From Ophiothrix spiculata (taxonomy: Eukaryota; Echinodermata; Ophiuroidea; Amphilepidida; Ophiotrichidae): a stretch of 64,000 bases of DNA. A model generated the notes under the pieces. The model made no database searches. It was given only the letters and a program-made list of their open reading frames with translations, and was not told the DNA's origin. Made by a program: the position numbers and the translations under genes. Below are positions 36,562 through 48,324 of this stretch, one piece after another. Within the stretch, counting starts at the first letter, position 1; every line of letters starts with the position of its first letter. The stretch lies in the NCBI GenBank assembly GCA_000969725.1, contig JXSR01S009946.1; one strand, 5' to 3'.

Positions 36562-37670
36562 ATATACATGTATATGTGTGTGTGTGTGTTTTCAACATAT
36601 TACCATTTAAGTAGTCCGCTAGTAACAATAGTAATGAGTTTGCCAGTTTGATACATATGAGAGAAATTAGAATATCTTCCCGCCCAAAGTCATCCTTTAT
36701 TACTCTTGATGGAGACGATATTAAGAAGCTAATGAAGACATTCTTCGTGTCCCTAATGTCGCATTATGAGATAATTTGCTCTATTTATAAGACGAAACAG
36801 GAGTTTATTACAATTTCTGAGACAATTTGTGAAAAGATAAGGACGGGGTGATACAATCATGAATGTTTAACGGCGATCAAACTAAACGTCTTATCGCGCG
36901 GCAAAACAAAGAGGGATCACAGTGCGTGTGATGAATTAGGAAAGTTACCCAAATTATTCACTATTAATGTTGGTGGAGAATAGAAGAGTAATAACGACTG
37001 TTTTCAATAAAATTTGCATTTTTTTAAGAAAAACAGAACATATGACAGCTATTATCTTCCTCTTTAGACTGGATCCACCAGTCGAAAAATGGGGGCTCCC
37101 TCACTTCCGGTTGCAAGTTACTCTTGTAAGAGTGATGGCCTGGTCTATCTTCCTCTTATACTTAGCTATCTGCTAAGAAGATTGAATATTTCACACCAAA
37201 GGCTGTTCAGATACATTCCTCTTTCTATATTCAATATCAGTAATGATTATCTGTTTTCCATTATAACTGTCAATAGATTGATTAAGGTCGACATGATCGA
37301 AAAGCATAAATTTAAGTTGCGCAAAATCGGCTTTTGTTTTATAATAAGACAACTTCATTACTATTGATAAAAATAAAAACAATGTCAGGCTGTCCATGAT
37401 TAGGTTTTTAATGTACGAAACAAGGAAATCGCTAAACACACTTATTTATTTGTAGGAGCTATAGTTTTAGAAAAATACCGCATATCAAGACGTGAACTCT
37501 AGTAGATGACTGAATAAAGATTATAGAGCATAGGTATTCCTTCTTGTGGGATACAATAGTATCAGACATACCCGAAACAACTCCCCCTGTTAACTAACGG
37601 TCATGAACCGAAACACGTGAACCATAATTTTCAGTTAATTTCTTTGAAACGTTTATTCCATCAACCAAAT

Positions 37671-38051
37671 GAGTGGTGCTCTGGCAAAATGAGCGGAAAG
37701 TCGCGTTGAAAATTTTAAATAAAAGGCTGCTAAAGTAAAAATATGGTAAAAAGATCAAATTTCGTTTTTTGACATAAAACGCATCAATGCATAAGTATTA
37801 ACCTGTACCTTGCATTTTGATGGTCAGTTATGTCGGGAAGTGCAATTATTCACGGGTAATTGATCGCGTTTTGCTATTATACACTATAGTAATCAGTAAC
37901 TTTACAACCGATTTGCGACAATTTTTTACTGTAATATGAAAATTGTAGAAAGATGCATCATTCAAAAGCTGAGATTATAGAGAATCCAAATATGCCATCA
38001 ACTCAATTTTAACGATCGCGACTTTCCGCTCATTTTGCCAGAGTACCACTC
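37671..38051. mobile_element. MITE with CTCTGGCAAAATGAG ends, copy 2
   Basis: Near-perfect ~33-bp inverted ends starting GAGTGGT.CTCTGGCAAAA, and flanking AAAT on both sides (37667-37670, 38052-38055). The equivalent position in unit 1 (about 35626) reads ATCAACCAAATATTATTTT with no insertion, a preserved empty site showing that AAAT was the target. Confidence 0.92.
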
Positions 38052-38111
38052 AAATATTATTTTACTAATACGTAGTTTATACATAAAAGCTGTTGTAAGC
38101 ATCCGAGCCCC

Positions 38112-39040
38112 AAAATGGTAAATATAACCGACTAAATTTTCTGGGGAAAAAACGATATTGATGGGATACCTTACAATACCTCCAATTACCTTAGTGTCGT
38201 TATATAAAATACCGTGTGAATGGAAATATACAGCTCGATCACTATGATTGAGTTGGGAGGTTAATAAATCGGTTCTATTACCCGGTTAGCACCTATAATC
38301 ACCTTGGAAATTAACACCGCTATAACGAAAATACATCAAATAAATTACGAAAAAGATCCGTCAGGTTTTGAAATGATCCTGCAATTCTATTTTCTCCATT
38401 GCCGATCGCTTCGAGGGAAATTTATCATGTTTATGCAGACAATCATGTATGCCTCCTCCGAAAGTAGATAACAGTAATTTCGTAGATAAATTAGTAGTTG
38501 ATATTTCCTATGTCATATATAGTACAGCATTTATTAAGTAATACAATATGTTTTCAACAAATTACCATTTGAGAAGTGCGCTACCTCAGCTAATACTAGT
38601 AATGAGTTTGCCAGTTTGGTACATGAGAGAGAAATTAGGATATCTTCCCGCCCAAAGTCATTCTTTATTACTCTTGATGGAGAAGATATTAAGAAACTAA
38701 TGAACACATTCTTCGTGTCCCTAATGTCACATTATGAGATAATTTGCTCTATTTATAAGACGAAACTGGAGTTTATTACAATTTCTGAGACAATTTGTAA
38801 AAGATAACGACGGGGTGATACAATCATGAATGTTTAACGGCGATCAAACTAAACGTCTTATCGCACGGCAAAACAAAGAAGGATCACAGTACGTGAGAAA
38901 AATTACAACTTTATCTACCCCAGTTATTCTCTCTTAATATAGGTGGAGAATAGAAGAGTAATAACTATTATTTTCATAGAATGTCACTCTCAATAAGATT
39001 TGCATTTTTTGAAGAAAAACGGAAAATATGCCAGCTGTTA
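38112..39040 (+). repeat. Tandem unit 3 of 3 (truncated)
   Basis: Begins with AAATATAACCGACTAAATTT and follows the same order, through the SRPKSF frame (38616-38807, open, 63 codons) to GGAAAATATGCCAGCTGTTA, where it stops next to a MITE scrap and a LINE. Confidence 0.85.
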
Positions 39041-39044
39041 TTTT

Positions 39045-39140
39045 CAATTTTTTAAATATTTGAAAATAGGATTAAAATGACACTTCAATGAACTTCATAT
39101 GGTGCGTCAAAGGCTGCCAGGGAATAACTAGCAAGCAATC
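39045..39140. mobile_element. Inverted scrap of the ATATGTGACCG MITE
   Basis: Its reverse complement shares GAAGTTCATTGA.GTGTCATT and the preceding CCATA/TTGA words with 443-857. Confidence 0.55.
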
Positions 39141-40699
39141 GATATATTTTTAGATTAGTCGAAAGCATTTGACACCATATAGTACAGTGTCCGAGATATA
39201 TAGATTCTAACCTATGATAACACCAAAGAATTTAGTAGTAATAACTCTCTCTAATTGTACATTATCTAATTCAACGAATATTTTGTCATCTTCTTTTTTA
39301 TTTCTCTGGCGTGTACCCAATAACATGTTATTTATCTTTTTGCATTAACCAAGGGTGTGTTTGCTTTACACCAGTTTGTAACCTCTTTTAATTCATTATT
39401 TGGAGTATTAATGTTAGTAGTTAGATCCTCATGAGAATATAGAATAGTGGTGTCATCAGCAAACAACTTAAATTTCAATATTGAAGAAGTATTTACAACA
39501 TCAATCACACAAAGAATAAATAAAACGGGACCCAATATGGAACCTTGTGGTACACCACAAGATAGCTTGCTCAAACTAGATGTCTTATTATTATATACAA
39601 CGTATTGTTTTCGATTACTTGGGTAGCTTCTGAAACAATTTGCAACTTCACCCGGAAACCTGTAATATGTTCGTGTGTGAAGTAAAATAACGTGGTCATT
39701 TGTGTCAAATGCTTTTTACAAATCTAAAAATATACCGATTGATTGCTTGTTATTTTCTACAGCATTGCAAAATGTTATCAACAAAGTCAACTGGCCATAT
39801 AAGTTGATGACCAATACGAAAACCATATTGGTTTGTATTTAGGATTTTATATATGTCAATAAATTCAACACATTTGTGACAATCGTTCAATGATTTTTGA
39901 ACAGCTTAGCAATAATGACACCGGTCTGTAATTAGAAATGAAATATTTGAGGGTCATCTTTTTGTAGATAAGAACGATGTTCAAATTATCGGGGATTTCC
40001 TCGAAGATATTGACATATTAAAGATTCTAGTCAGTCCTACAGATATCTTTTTGAAAACATTGTTACCTATATCGTCGTGACCTGGACTTTTGTTTTTGTT
40101 AAATTTCGAGATGATCTTAATTATGTTTGTTTTAACAAATGTTTTCATAAACATGTTCTCTCATAAAGGGTTATTCATATATTCGAAATAATCTTTTCCG
40201 GATTTATTTTTATTTTTTTTTGCTAGATTTGGACCAATATTCACAAAGAATTTATTAAATTCATTAGCTATTTCAGTAGGCTTTGCTACAAGATCAGTCC
40301 CTTTTTTTAAAAGTTATGTTTGATTGTCTTTCTTATTGCGACCTATGATAAATTGCATATATCATGGTCCATTTTTCTTTTTTCACATTAACCTTTATTT
40401 TCTTTGAAATTTCTTGTACATATAGTTTCGTTTCGATTTCCAAATTAGGTTGTGCAGTTTATTACGGTATTCTTTAACCTTTTTGAGTTCGTTGATGAGT
40501 TGGTTTACTATTTATTAACTCCTTGTAAAGTTTATTTTTTTTATTAATACTTTTTAGCAGACTTTTGGTAATCCACGGGTCTTTGGTTCCTTTTTCTTCT
40601 ATTTATTTTACTTTTCTTGTTAGGACTACATTCGTCATAAATTTCAATAAATCTTTTCAGGAATATATCATAATCTTCATTGACATTGTTACTTTAAAT

Positions 40700-43546
40700 A
40701 GGGTTGGGCAAATCTGGACTTTTTTCTGAAAAATGGTTTAAAACTAGTTGTTTCTATGGCCAAATTTGATGGTAAATCCAAAAACGACAACTATTTTTAT
40801 GTGCGGTGATGTCTGACGTCGCTAAATTACAAAAAATCAAAATGGCCGCCAAAATTACCAATATTTGCCAAATTATCTATTTTCATCATGGAATTTGGAT
40901 TTCAATATGTCAATATAGGGGTTTTGGGGGTCAAAAAACCTATTTTGACCATTTCAAGGTGATCAAACACACCTAGTTCATCTTGTGGGTCTTTATTGTT
41001 TATTTTAATACATTTCCAGAAAAAAAATCTGGAAAATATTGGGTGTTATCATGGTTGAAAGTTAAATTTTTAAAAAATGTAATATTTAAATGTAATTCAA
41101 TCTTCTGTAGGTATTAAACTCTTTAGGAAGTAGCCAAAGTGCAATTATCCCAGTTTGTAATACTGAAACTTGGGCCTTGATGTGTACAGCAGCCAAAATA
41201 TCTGTATCAGAATGTCATCAAGTTGCGCCCAATTACTGACATTTTAACATAAATAGTTCTTAACCACAAACCATAGGAATGTTCAAACTTAGCAAAAATC
41301 CTGGGCAAGAATTACTTTGACATCTCATCACATGGTACCTGCTACTTCCAATCTATGCTGAATCATACTATGCTCCATGCTCAGTGTCATCACTACAGAT
41401 TTCACATGGCAATGATGTAGATTTCTACATCACTCAAAGCAGACCATATCACAATCAAAGGTCCTAATGCAACTCGCAAAACAGTAACAACTGAATAGAC
41501 AGAGAACATAAGTAATGGTGGAGCAGATGATGCGGCAGCTTACGAGTTGGAGTTAAAATGCCTAGCAGTATTGGCTGATTGTGACGTAGAGGATATTAAA
41601 AGTTCAATAGACTTCTTGATGACTGACCGTGCTGGAGACTGTGCATCACTCCTAGACAGTCTTGGTGTTACTGAAGATAAGATTCTAAAGTGCACAGCTC
41701 ATGTCATACTAGGAGCAAAAGACCATGCTGCGGACAAAGTCTTCAAACACGCTGAGCAAAAGATACGAGTGCAGAAATTTCTGAATGTAACTACTGGAGA
41801 GAAAGGTTTCACATCCCCGGGATCTAGCATTCACACTTTGGCCCTCATTGCAATTTCTAAATTACTCTCTCCCAGTCATGCTGCCCACTCTGTTTCCCTC
41901 TTTAATGAGTATACCTCCTGGATGGAATCTCAAGGCAAAGGATTCACATCCAACAGATTTGGCAGGATTGCTGAGATTGCCAAAGAATTTTTGTGCCGTC
42001 AGAAGCCTATAGTAGACTTCTTAGATGCTGTGGTTGACATCAATTCAAAGAAGTTGGTTCTTTAACTTCTAGCAGTGTCCACGTACATACAAAATGACTG
42101 GTTTGTATGTTGTGGAAAGATTTATTCACCACTTGGTGACCTGTTTATGTTCTCATTGGTGGATATCCTTGGAATCTATGGTAGATGGAACTGATAAGAC
42201 AAAAGCAATCGAAACTGGGCATGGAGTGCAGGGGTACGTTCTTTCTTTGAGCAGAAGTTACCTGAGCTAAAGCAGGCAAGCGATGATGCATTTAGTGCCA
42301 ATAATGGCCAGAATAAGCTGTTTGCAACTGTACTTGATGAAGTGATAGAAACACTCGTGAGTCAGCTTTCTGAAATGTCCTTCTTTCACATCAGCGATGA
42401 AGCAGGTCCTGGCACCATCGATGAATCCAAACTGGAACATGCCAATCTGACCAAGTTGGGCTGTGAGTCAGAATTTGCTAAGTTGGACGTTCGTATTACG
42501 GCTAGTGGGGGATCAACATCAGTTCAAACTCACTCACGCAAAAACGTCATCTCAACAAACCGCATGCTTGAAGATCCTTAATTTACAAAGCTTAGTAACG
42601 TGGAAAAGACCAAACATTGGAAGTGGGCGAAGTCATCTGAAAATGTAACCGCTGTCAAACCAAAAGAAGCTAACTATTTACACACTGTTAAACTTTCAAA
42701 ACAACTAACGCTCATTAGAAAGGAAGTATTAAAAAAAGGAGAAAACAGCAAGAACAATGAAACTTCATAATTTGTGTAAGAAACACCAGGGACCAGTGAC
42801 AGCTGATTCAGTTGACCTGTTAGAACAATTGACTGAAAAGGAACTAATAACCGAAGTATGTTACCTTAGAGCTACAGTGGCCCCTGATATCAGGCAGATG
42901 AGTCGAGTCAAAGGTGATGGCAGGTTTAGAATGATTAAATTGATAGCACTGAACTCAAACAATCGATACAAAATGCCGTCAAGCACGAGTCAAACTTGAC
43001 TTACAACATAGACTCATTGTTGAGAGCAATCTATGTATAGACACACATGACAAGGATAGATGATAAATTTCCAGGCTAAAAGTATGCTCACCTGGTATAA
43101 TTGTTCATGTTGTAAGAGCCTAGTTTATGTTTTTTAATCTTTGTATCTTAATGGTTGATGTTTTAAAACTTGGTTTAAATGGTTGAAAGGATAGCAAAAA
43201 AGTCATATTTTAGCTAAGAAAGGTGGTATTTGCTTAAAACTGACCATGAAAATGACCAAAATACACACTTAACTCATTCTAGGTAAGATTTATCAGTTTA
43301 AAAAGGTCATAATAGGGTTCCTTGACCCCCAAAACCCTTAAGTAGACATATTAGAAGTGGTATTTATCTAAAAAGTGTGTGATGAGTCGACAAAATGCGT
43401 CATTTTGGCGGCCATTTTGAATTTTTGGAATTTAGCGACGTCAGACGTCATCGTATGTAAAAATAAATGTCATTTTCGGATTATTCATTAAATTTGGCCA
43501 TAGAAACAACTAGTTTTGAAAATGTTATGGTGATTTGCCCAACCCT
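40700..43546 (+). mobile_element. 2.85-kb DNA transposon with ~170-bp TIRs (hAT-like)
   Basis: The ends AGGGTTGGGCAAATC are inverted repeats, and similarity continues for about 170 bp with shared AACTAGTTGTTTCTATGGCC, GACGTCGCTAAATT and TCAAAATGGCCGCCAAAAT. A 9-bp duplication with one change flanks it (ACTTTAAAT 40691-40699, ACTTTAAAG 43547-43555), within the LINE. Inside, the plus strand holds a decayed transposase-like gene (about 41480-43000). Target length (8 or 9 bp) and a Cys-x-x-His in the protein favour hAT or a related group; the long TIR would also suit a Mutator-type element. Confidence 0.85.
41480..43000 (+). pseudogene. Decayed transposase-like gene of the 2.85-kb element
   Basis: The longest piece, 41547-42065, is 172 codons and open: it has LMTDRAGDCASLLDSLGV, then KCTAHVILGAKDHAADKV (a C-x-x-H motif like the one in hAT transposases) and GFTSNRFGRIAEIAKEF. 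Further pieces follow in other frames: WSAGVRSFFEQKLPELKQ (about 42215-42275), AGPGTIDESKLEHANLTK within 42342-42581, and a C-terminal piece 42757-42999 with KKHQGPVTADSVDLLEQL and TVAPDIRQMSRVKGDGRF. Upstream, an ISNGGADDAAAYELELKC stretch continues 5' of the first ATG. Stops and shifts separate the pieces, so it cannot make a full protein. I recall related uncharacterised proteins in cnidarians; exact superfamily not proven. Confidence 0.7.
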
Positions 43547-43656
43547 ACTTTAAAGAACATTGTCCCACTGCACATTTTACAGTCTTTTTCTCAGTTTAGC
43601 AACATTGCCATCCGTCAGTTTTCTTTTGTACGTGTAATATTTGTCATTTGACCTAC

Positions 43657-43853
43657 AACATAGTAAAATCTAAATTGCTTTTATAAGATCTTAAAAATTT
43701 ATTTTTATCCAGAAATCTTGAAAATCTATTCTGGTGGACAATTGTCTACCTTAGTCTGGTCAAAGGTAGACATTTGTCTACCATATAAACCTTTTTCTTG
43801 AAAAAGTTCATTTTCTAAGATTTTATAAAAAGCAATTTAGATTTCATAGTGTT
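43657..43853. mobile_element. MITE with GGTAGACAATTGTCTACC-type core, copy 2
   Basis: Same family as 14601-14802: ends AACATAG.AAAATCTAAATTGC, inverted, with the palindromic GGTGGACAATTGTCTACC and GGTAGACATTTGTCTACC in the centre. It stands next to the 5' remnant of the LINE. Confidence 0.8.
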
Positions 43854-44089
43854 CTACCCTACTCTTTACAGCCCAGTTTGCAGTGACAGTTGTAGGTAAG
43901 TGGTCACTAATGTCAGTTAAAACATTTTACTGCTAACATTTACTTACAGAAAGACAGCTTTTAAAATTTGCCACATTCTAGTTGCTGTTAATTTGTTTAG
44001 CTGATATGTTGATTGAAGAGCTAGTGGAGCTTTATAGTTAAACTAAATTGTGTGAAGAAAACCAATTCCATGTTTATATGAAATATTTC

Positions 44090-45740
44090 TTTGATTCATT
44101 AAAATTATAAATTGGAACAGAGCAAGAACAAATAAAATTATACATAAAATACAACAAAAGAATGATATTGAGAAGATGGCAAAAGTCTAAAAAAGGCCTG
44201 AATGGGCCATCCCCAAAGTAGGGCCTAATAACACAATACTGGTTGAAAGTAAACACACACAAATCCGACGCACAAAAGACAAGACATGCCCAAAACTTCA
44301 AAACAAATTATATAATAGTACAATTGTTGAATTTGTAAATATCACAAAGCTCAAGTATATGTTTCTAAAAAAGGTTCGTTTTAAACTTATATCAAAAATT
44401 CTTCGACAGTTTTAGATTGTTTTGGGTTTTTTTTTATCCAGAGAATTCCATAGACCTTGACCAGATGTTCGAATTGATCTATCAGAAAGCATTTCTTCGT
44501 GTTATGGATGCTTTAATTTTGGGCATTTCTTGTAGAATAATTGTGATTTTGATTGTGCTTACGAAAATCATTTATAAATGTTTTGGGTAATAACTCTGCT
44601 TGATGTTTATACATGAACACACCAATATCCAATTCATATGTATCATACACATCTAAAAGTTCGTGCTTTTTGAAGAGCGGATTGGCATGGCATCTATAAT
44701 GCTCAAGCGAGATTGTTCTAACAGCCCACTTTTGTAATTTATGAATATTATTGAGATATGTCTTATAAGTATTTCCCCAAATTAGAATACCATAATTTAT
44801 GTAAGGTTAAACAAGAGTACAGTACAGAGAATGCAATATGTGTTCCGGTACATAGAGTTTCAACTTTGTTAATTTTCCAATGTTTCTAGATATTGTTTTC
44901 GAACTTGCATCAATATGATTCTTCCATGTCAAATTTTCAGCAATTACAACATCTAGAAATTTGGTGGAAGGAATTCAGTTTAAAGACACATTATCCAATA
45001 TAATATTAATCTTCTGTTTGTCTAAATGTATATTTGTATCCTTGTCATTTATAGGAACATCCGCTGAACTGTAAACCCTGCTTTCCTCATGAATACATGA
45101 ACTTACGTCTACATACTTATAAGTAATATGCGTTGTTCCCATTATCATGTAATAAGTTTTACTAGCATTAACAATTTATTTGCTTTAAACCCGTTACTTA
45201 TTTCACAGGGTTCTTTATTAATACAATCTATTTTAGATGCTATATCTGGATGAGAATATAATACAGTTGTATCATCTGCAAATAAAATCATTTCAAACAA
45301 GGAAGTTGTGTTTACAATATCATTAATATACAGTATAAATAGCAATGGGCCCTAAATTGATCCTTGTGGGACTCCACATTTTATGTTTTTAAACTCAGAG
45401 TCATACGACTGATATTTTACAAACTGTTTTCTATTTTATAAATAGCTTTTGAACCACTTTTGCACACAGCCCCTGAAGCCATAATATTCCAATTTATAGG
45501 GTAGGATATTATGGTCAATCGTGTCAAAAGCTTTTGAAAGGGCGAGAAAAAATGCAAGGTTGCTTTCATTTTTTTTTCTAAAGCATTAATTTGTTATTTT
45601 ATCAACGAGATCGATAATAGCCATGTAAGTTAAATTGTTAGATCATAAACAGTATACAGTTACTGTAGACCGTCTATGGTTAGATCTAAATCCAAATTGT
45701 TTACCATTTAGTATGTTATTTCTATCAAGTAAGATCGAGT
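44090..45740 (-). mobile_element. L2/CR1-like LINE, 5'-truncated, with 3' UTR
   Basis: From high to low coordinates: KQFGFRSNHRRS (about 45700), palm LFILYINDIVNTTSLFE and catalytic FADDTTVLYSH (about 45250-45345), then C-terminal peptides KWAVRTISLEHYRCHANPLF (about 44670-44735), DVYDTYELDIGVFMYKHQ (about 44600-44655) and RSIRTSGQGLWNSL (about 44440-44480), typical of the end of L2/CR1-type ORF2. The 3' UTR-like part ends near TTAATGAATCAAAG at about 44090. Several stops and shifts; not functional. Confidence 0.8.
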
Positions 45741-45892
45741 GCGAACCAGCCAATACTCCATGCAAATATAGCCTTTAGATTATATCCTAATAAATGCATA
45801 TTCTATGTTCCGAATTGAATTTGTATAAGCTGGTCGCCATTTTCTTCATAAACCTAAAGAGATACATCAAGGTGGTTGTTTTAATTATTTCC

Positions 45893-46085
45893 ACACATTT
45901 ATTATTCCATTAGTTGAACGGTATGTATGCCTTAAATTACATTCATAAATCTTGTACAAATGAATTTGGTGTCGATTATATTTCAATTTTATTCCACATG
46001 TTTGTTTGTTAAGATAACCAGTTTTTAATTTATCTAAATCATTTATTTATTTTTTCAATTACGATCCAATATTATGGCAAAGAAC
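45893..46085. repeat. Dispersed ~200-bp repeat, copy 2
   Basis: Partner of 25276-25470, same orientation. Confidence 0.65.
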
Positions 46086-46984
46086 CTTGTAAGTTTGATT
46101 AGAGTGATTTTTGCTTAAGTTTATAGTTGCTATTAAGTAATTACAGGTAGCGACTATGGGAAGTTTTAAGTTAAAAATATAATTTTTAATCAAAAATGTG
46201 CGTAAAATCAGATGTATGACAAAACACTGAAAATGCACCGTTTAAAGGTGTAGATTCCGATCATATTCTCATCCCAGGGCTCAATCGGAAATATTGCATT
46301 TTTGATGTCAAATGAAAGCCCATATTTTTCTGATTGTAAATCCAAAATGTCCCTTCCAACTTTCAAATTGTTATTTTCCATTTCTTATGTATTCACATAC
46401 TAGTAACAGCCTCATCCCCAGGGTTGCATACCTATTAAGAGTAAACAAGAAATAAGCTGAGAGTAAAAGCTCACAAAATGCATTTCAGAGGTCAAGGTTA
46501 ATCAGTTTAAAGTAGATAAAACACATGTTAAAATAGGAACCTACACCATTAATCATTTGTCTGTGTGCAAAAGGGATTCCTCTTCGAACATACGTCAGTT
46601 GAAAATAACCTAAGTTGAAATATTAAATAACGAATCACGCAGAAGCACCCTATGAGAAATCCAGGCAACCATGACAACAAGAAAACGAATGATAACCTCA
46701 CTGCATGTCGAGATGCTTACCATACTTACTTGGTCAAAGTTTCCACCCTCTTGTTGCCACTGGTTGGTAGAAGGGGTCTCAATATGAACCAAACATCAGA
46801 AAAATCTTGCGATATTTTATTTGTTAACCATTGAGAACCCGGTTTTGATTATCATATGCCTATGATTCTAATATACAACTTGGTGAATTAAACTTCAAAA
46901 CCTATTGGTCATTCGAAAAGTTATGCCTATCAATAACGCAGGAGAGTCTTATCTTCCTGTTAAAGTAAGAATGTATTTAGGAAG
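46086..46984. other. No recognisable feature
   Basis: AT-rich sequence between a dispersed repeat and the foldback element. No ORF with support. Confidence 0.4.
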
Positions 46985-47440
46985 TGGCTATAGACAAGAT
47001 GATCGTGTCACTAGCCTCGCCCAGAATGGCTATAGACACGATGATCGGGTGTGGGGAAAGTGAATGGCTATGGAGTCGATGCACATTGATGCTCAAGGAG
47101 ATGGCAACAAAAATGGTGGAAGAAGGAAGGTGACTGGCATTAGTTATAATTACAACCGGGAGAGTTATTCAGAATATTAACTTGCCTTTTTTGTCCTTTG
47201 GTCCGTGGCAGACCAAAAGAGGGAGTACAACATTGAACAAGAGGAAGAAAGAAAATGGGGAGCAAATTGTAATATTACCAATGCAAGTCACCTTCCACTA
47301 CTTTTTGTTGCCATCCCCTTGAGCATCAGTGAGCATCGGCTCCATAGCATGTTAACTATTCACTTTCTCACATCTGATCATCGTGTCAATAGCCATTTTG
47401 GGCGAGACTATCGACACGATCATCGTGTCAATATCCTCGG
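46985..47440. mobile_element. Foldback element with ~150-bp arms and GACACGATGATCGTGTC words
   Basis: The left arm 46990-47140 and right arm 47280-47430 are inverted repeats sharing AATGGCTAT.GACACGATGATC, GATGCTCAAGG.GATGGCAACA and GTGGAAG.....GGTGACT.GCAT. Each arm end also holds the small palindrome-like word GACACGAT.ATCGTGTC, twice on the left. The loop is about 140 bp. An 85-codon frame at 47205-47462 crosses loop and arm and is not a gene. No clear target duplication. Confidence 0.75.
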
Positions 47441-47461
47441 CCATTTATTTGATGGTATTTA

Positions 47462-47945
47462 AGGTCAATAGCCAAAGATCAGATGGAACCAGAAAAGGAC
47501 CTTGTTGTTTGACTTGTAAATGAATGAAAGACTTATTTCTAACTCCCATTACCAACATAACTTCTATACCTCAATTCAAGCAAGCCGTCACCAACCATCT
47601 TAACGAAAAAGAAGAGAAACAAGACTAACTAAGAAAACTGCATGCGCACCAAACCCTGACCGTTTGACTCCGCTTGGAGTGTTGGCCAGTACACCACCGT
47701 CTATGAGTACACCAAGATAGAGATAGATAGATAACCCATCTGGTTCTAACCATCGCAAACACGTCACTATTGAAGTTGGCCGTGATAGATCCACCTACCA
47801 TATAAGCCAATCCCCGAAAGGAATAACTGGATTCAACCTACCCTTGGGAGTAGTATTTTACGCAGTCTCAACTGTATGTTCAGGTTGGCTTGATTTCTGG
47901 CTCCAATCCGTAACATATCATGCAACATGTGACCAAGTTTATGAT
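47462..47945 (+). repeat. ~250-bp repeat monomer, interrupted by a LINE tail
   Basis: The halves (47462-47505 and 47737-47945) together align with 29304-29560: AAAGATCAGATGGAACCAGAA before the break, then ACGTCACTATTGAAGT.GGCC, GGGAGTAGTATTTTACGCAG, TTCTGGCTCCAATCC and CATGTGACCAAG. Confidence 0.65.
47506..47736 (+). mobile_element. 3' end of a CR1/L2-type LINE
   Basis: A plus-strand C-terminal peptide FLTPITNITSIPQFKQAVTN, then HLNEKEEKQD and a stop at about 47622, followed by a ~110-bp 3' UTR and a (GATA)n-type tail at 47719-47731. It sits inside the ~250-bp repeat, thus is younger than it. The 5' part of the LINE is absent. Confidence 0.55.
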
Positions 47946-48324
47946 AAACCGAGTAAAGTTTGTGATAAAAAGGAACATGCCAATATATTTAATAAATTTA
48001 ATTGATAACATCATATGTCACATGTTTGTTGAAAATCTTTTGTGTTTTATTGCAAAGACGTTAAGGTAACAGTTGTATTGATAACTGATAATTTGGTTAA
48101 GTAGCAATTTCTAGTTAAGATGGGTAGATAACACTGTCGATATTTTTGGATTTTTTGACACATTAATATGTCATGTGAAATTACAGTTGTAAATCACACG
48201 TGGGTTATTTCTGTGCTATCAAAGGTGTAGCTGACTCGCACGAAAGAAATACAACCCTGGATTGATTAAACCTGATTGAGACGTGACATTTTGTTTCTGC
48301 TTAGTTGACGAAAGACACAATAAA

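Larger units (their letters stand above)
35701..38111 (+). repeat. Tandem unit 2 of 3 (~1.6 kb plus two MITEs)
   Basis: Same order of blocks as unit 1, interrupted by the MITEs at 36155-36561 and 37671-38051. Here the SRPKSF frame is open from an ATG (36648) to a TGA (36851), 67 codons. A (TG)n run of about eight units lies at 36575-36590. Confidence 0.85.
39150..43655 (-). mobile_element. L2/CR1-like LINE remnant, split by a DNA transposon
   Basis: Minus-strand non-LTR retrotransposon. From 5' to 3' (high to low coordinates): linker peptides RKLTDGNVAKLRKRL at about 43560-43630; then, after the inserted transposon 40700-43546, IFLKRFIEIYDECSPNKK at about 40610-40680; the finger motif NQYGFRIGHQ at about 39830; the palm GVPQGSILGPVLFIL at about 39530-39560; the catalytic FADDTTILYSH at about 39440-39470; and LNAKK..NMLLGTR at about 39320-39345. 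The copy is decayed, with many frame changes and stops and long AT-rich stretches. The endonuclease and the 3' end are not seen. It belongs to the same family as the copy at 44090-45740. Confidence 0.8.
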
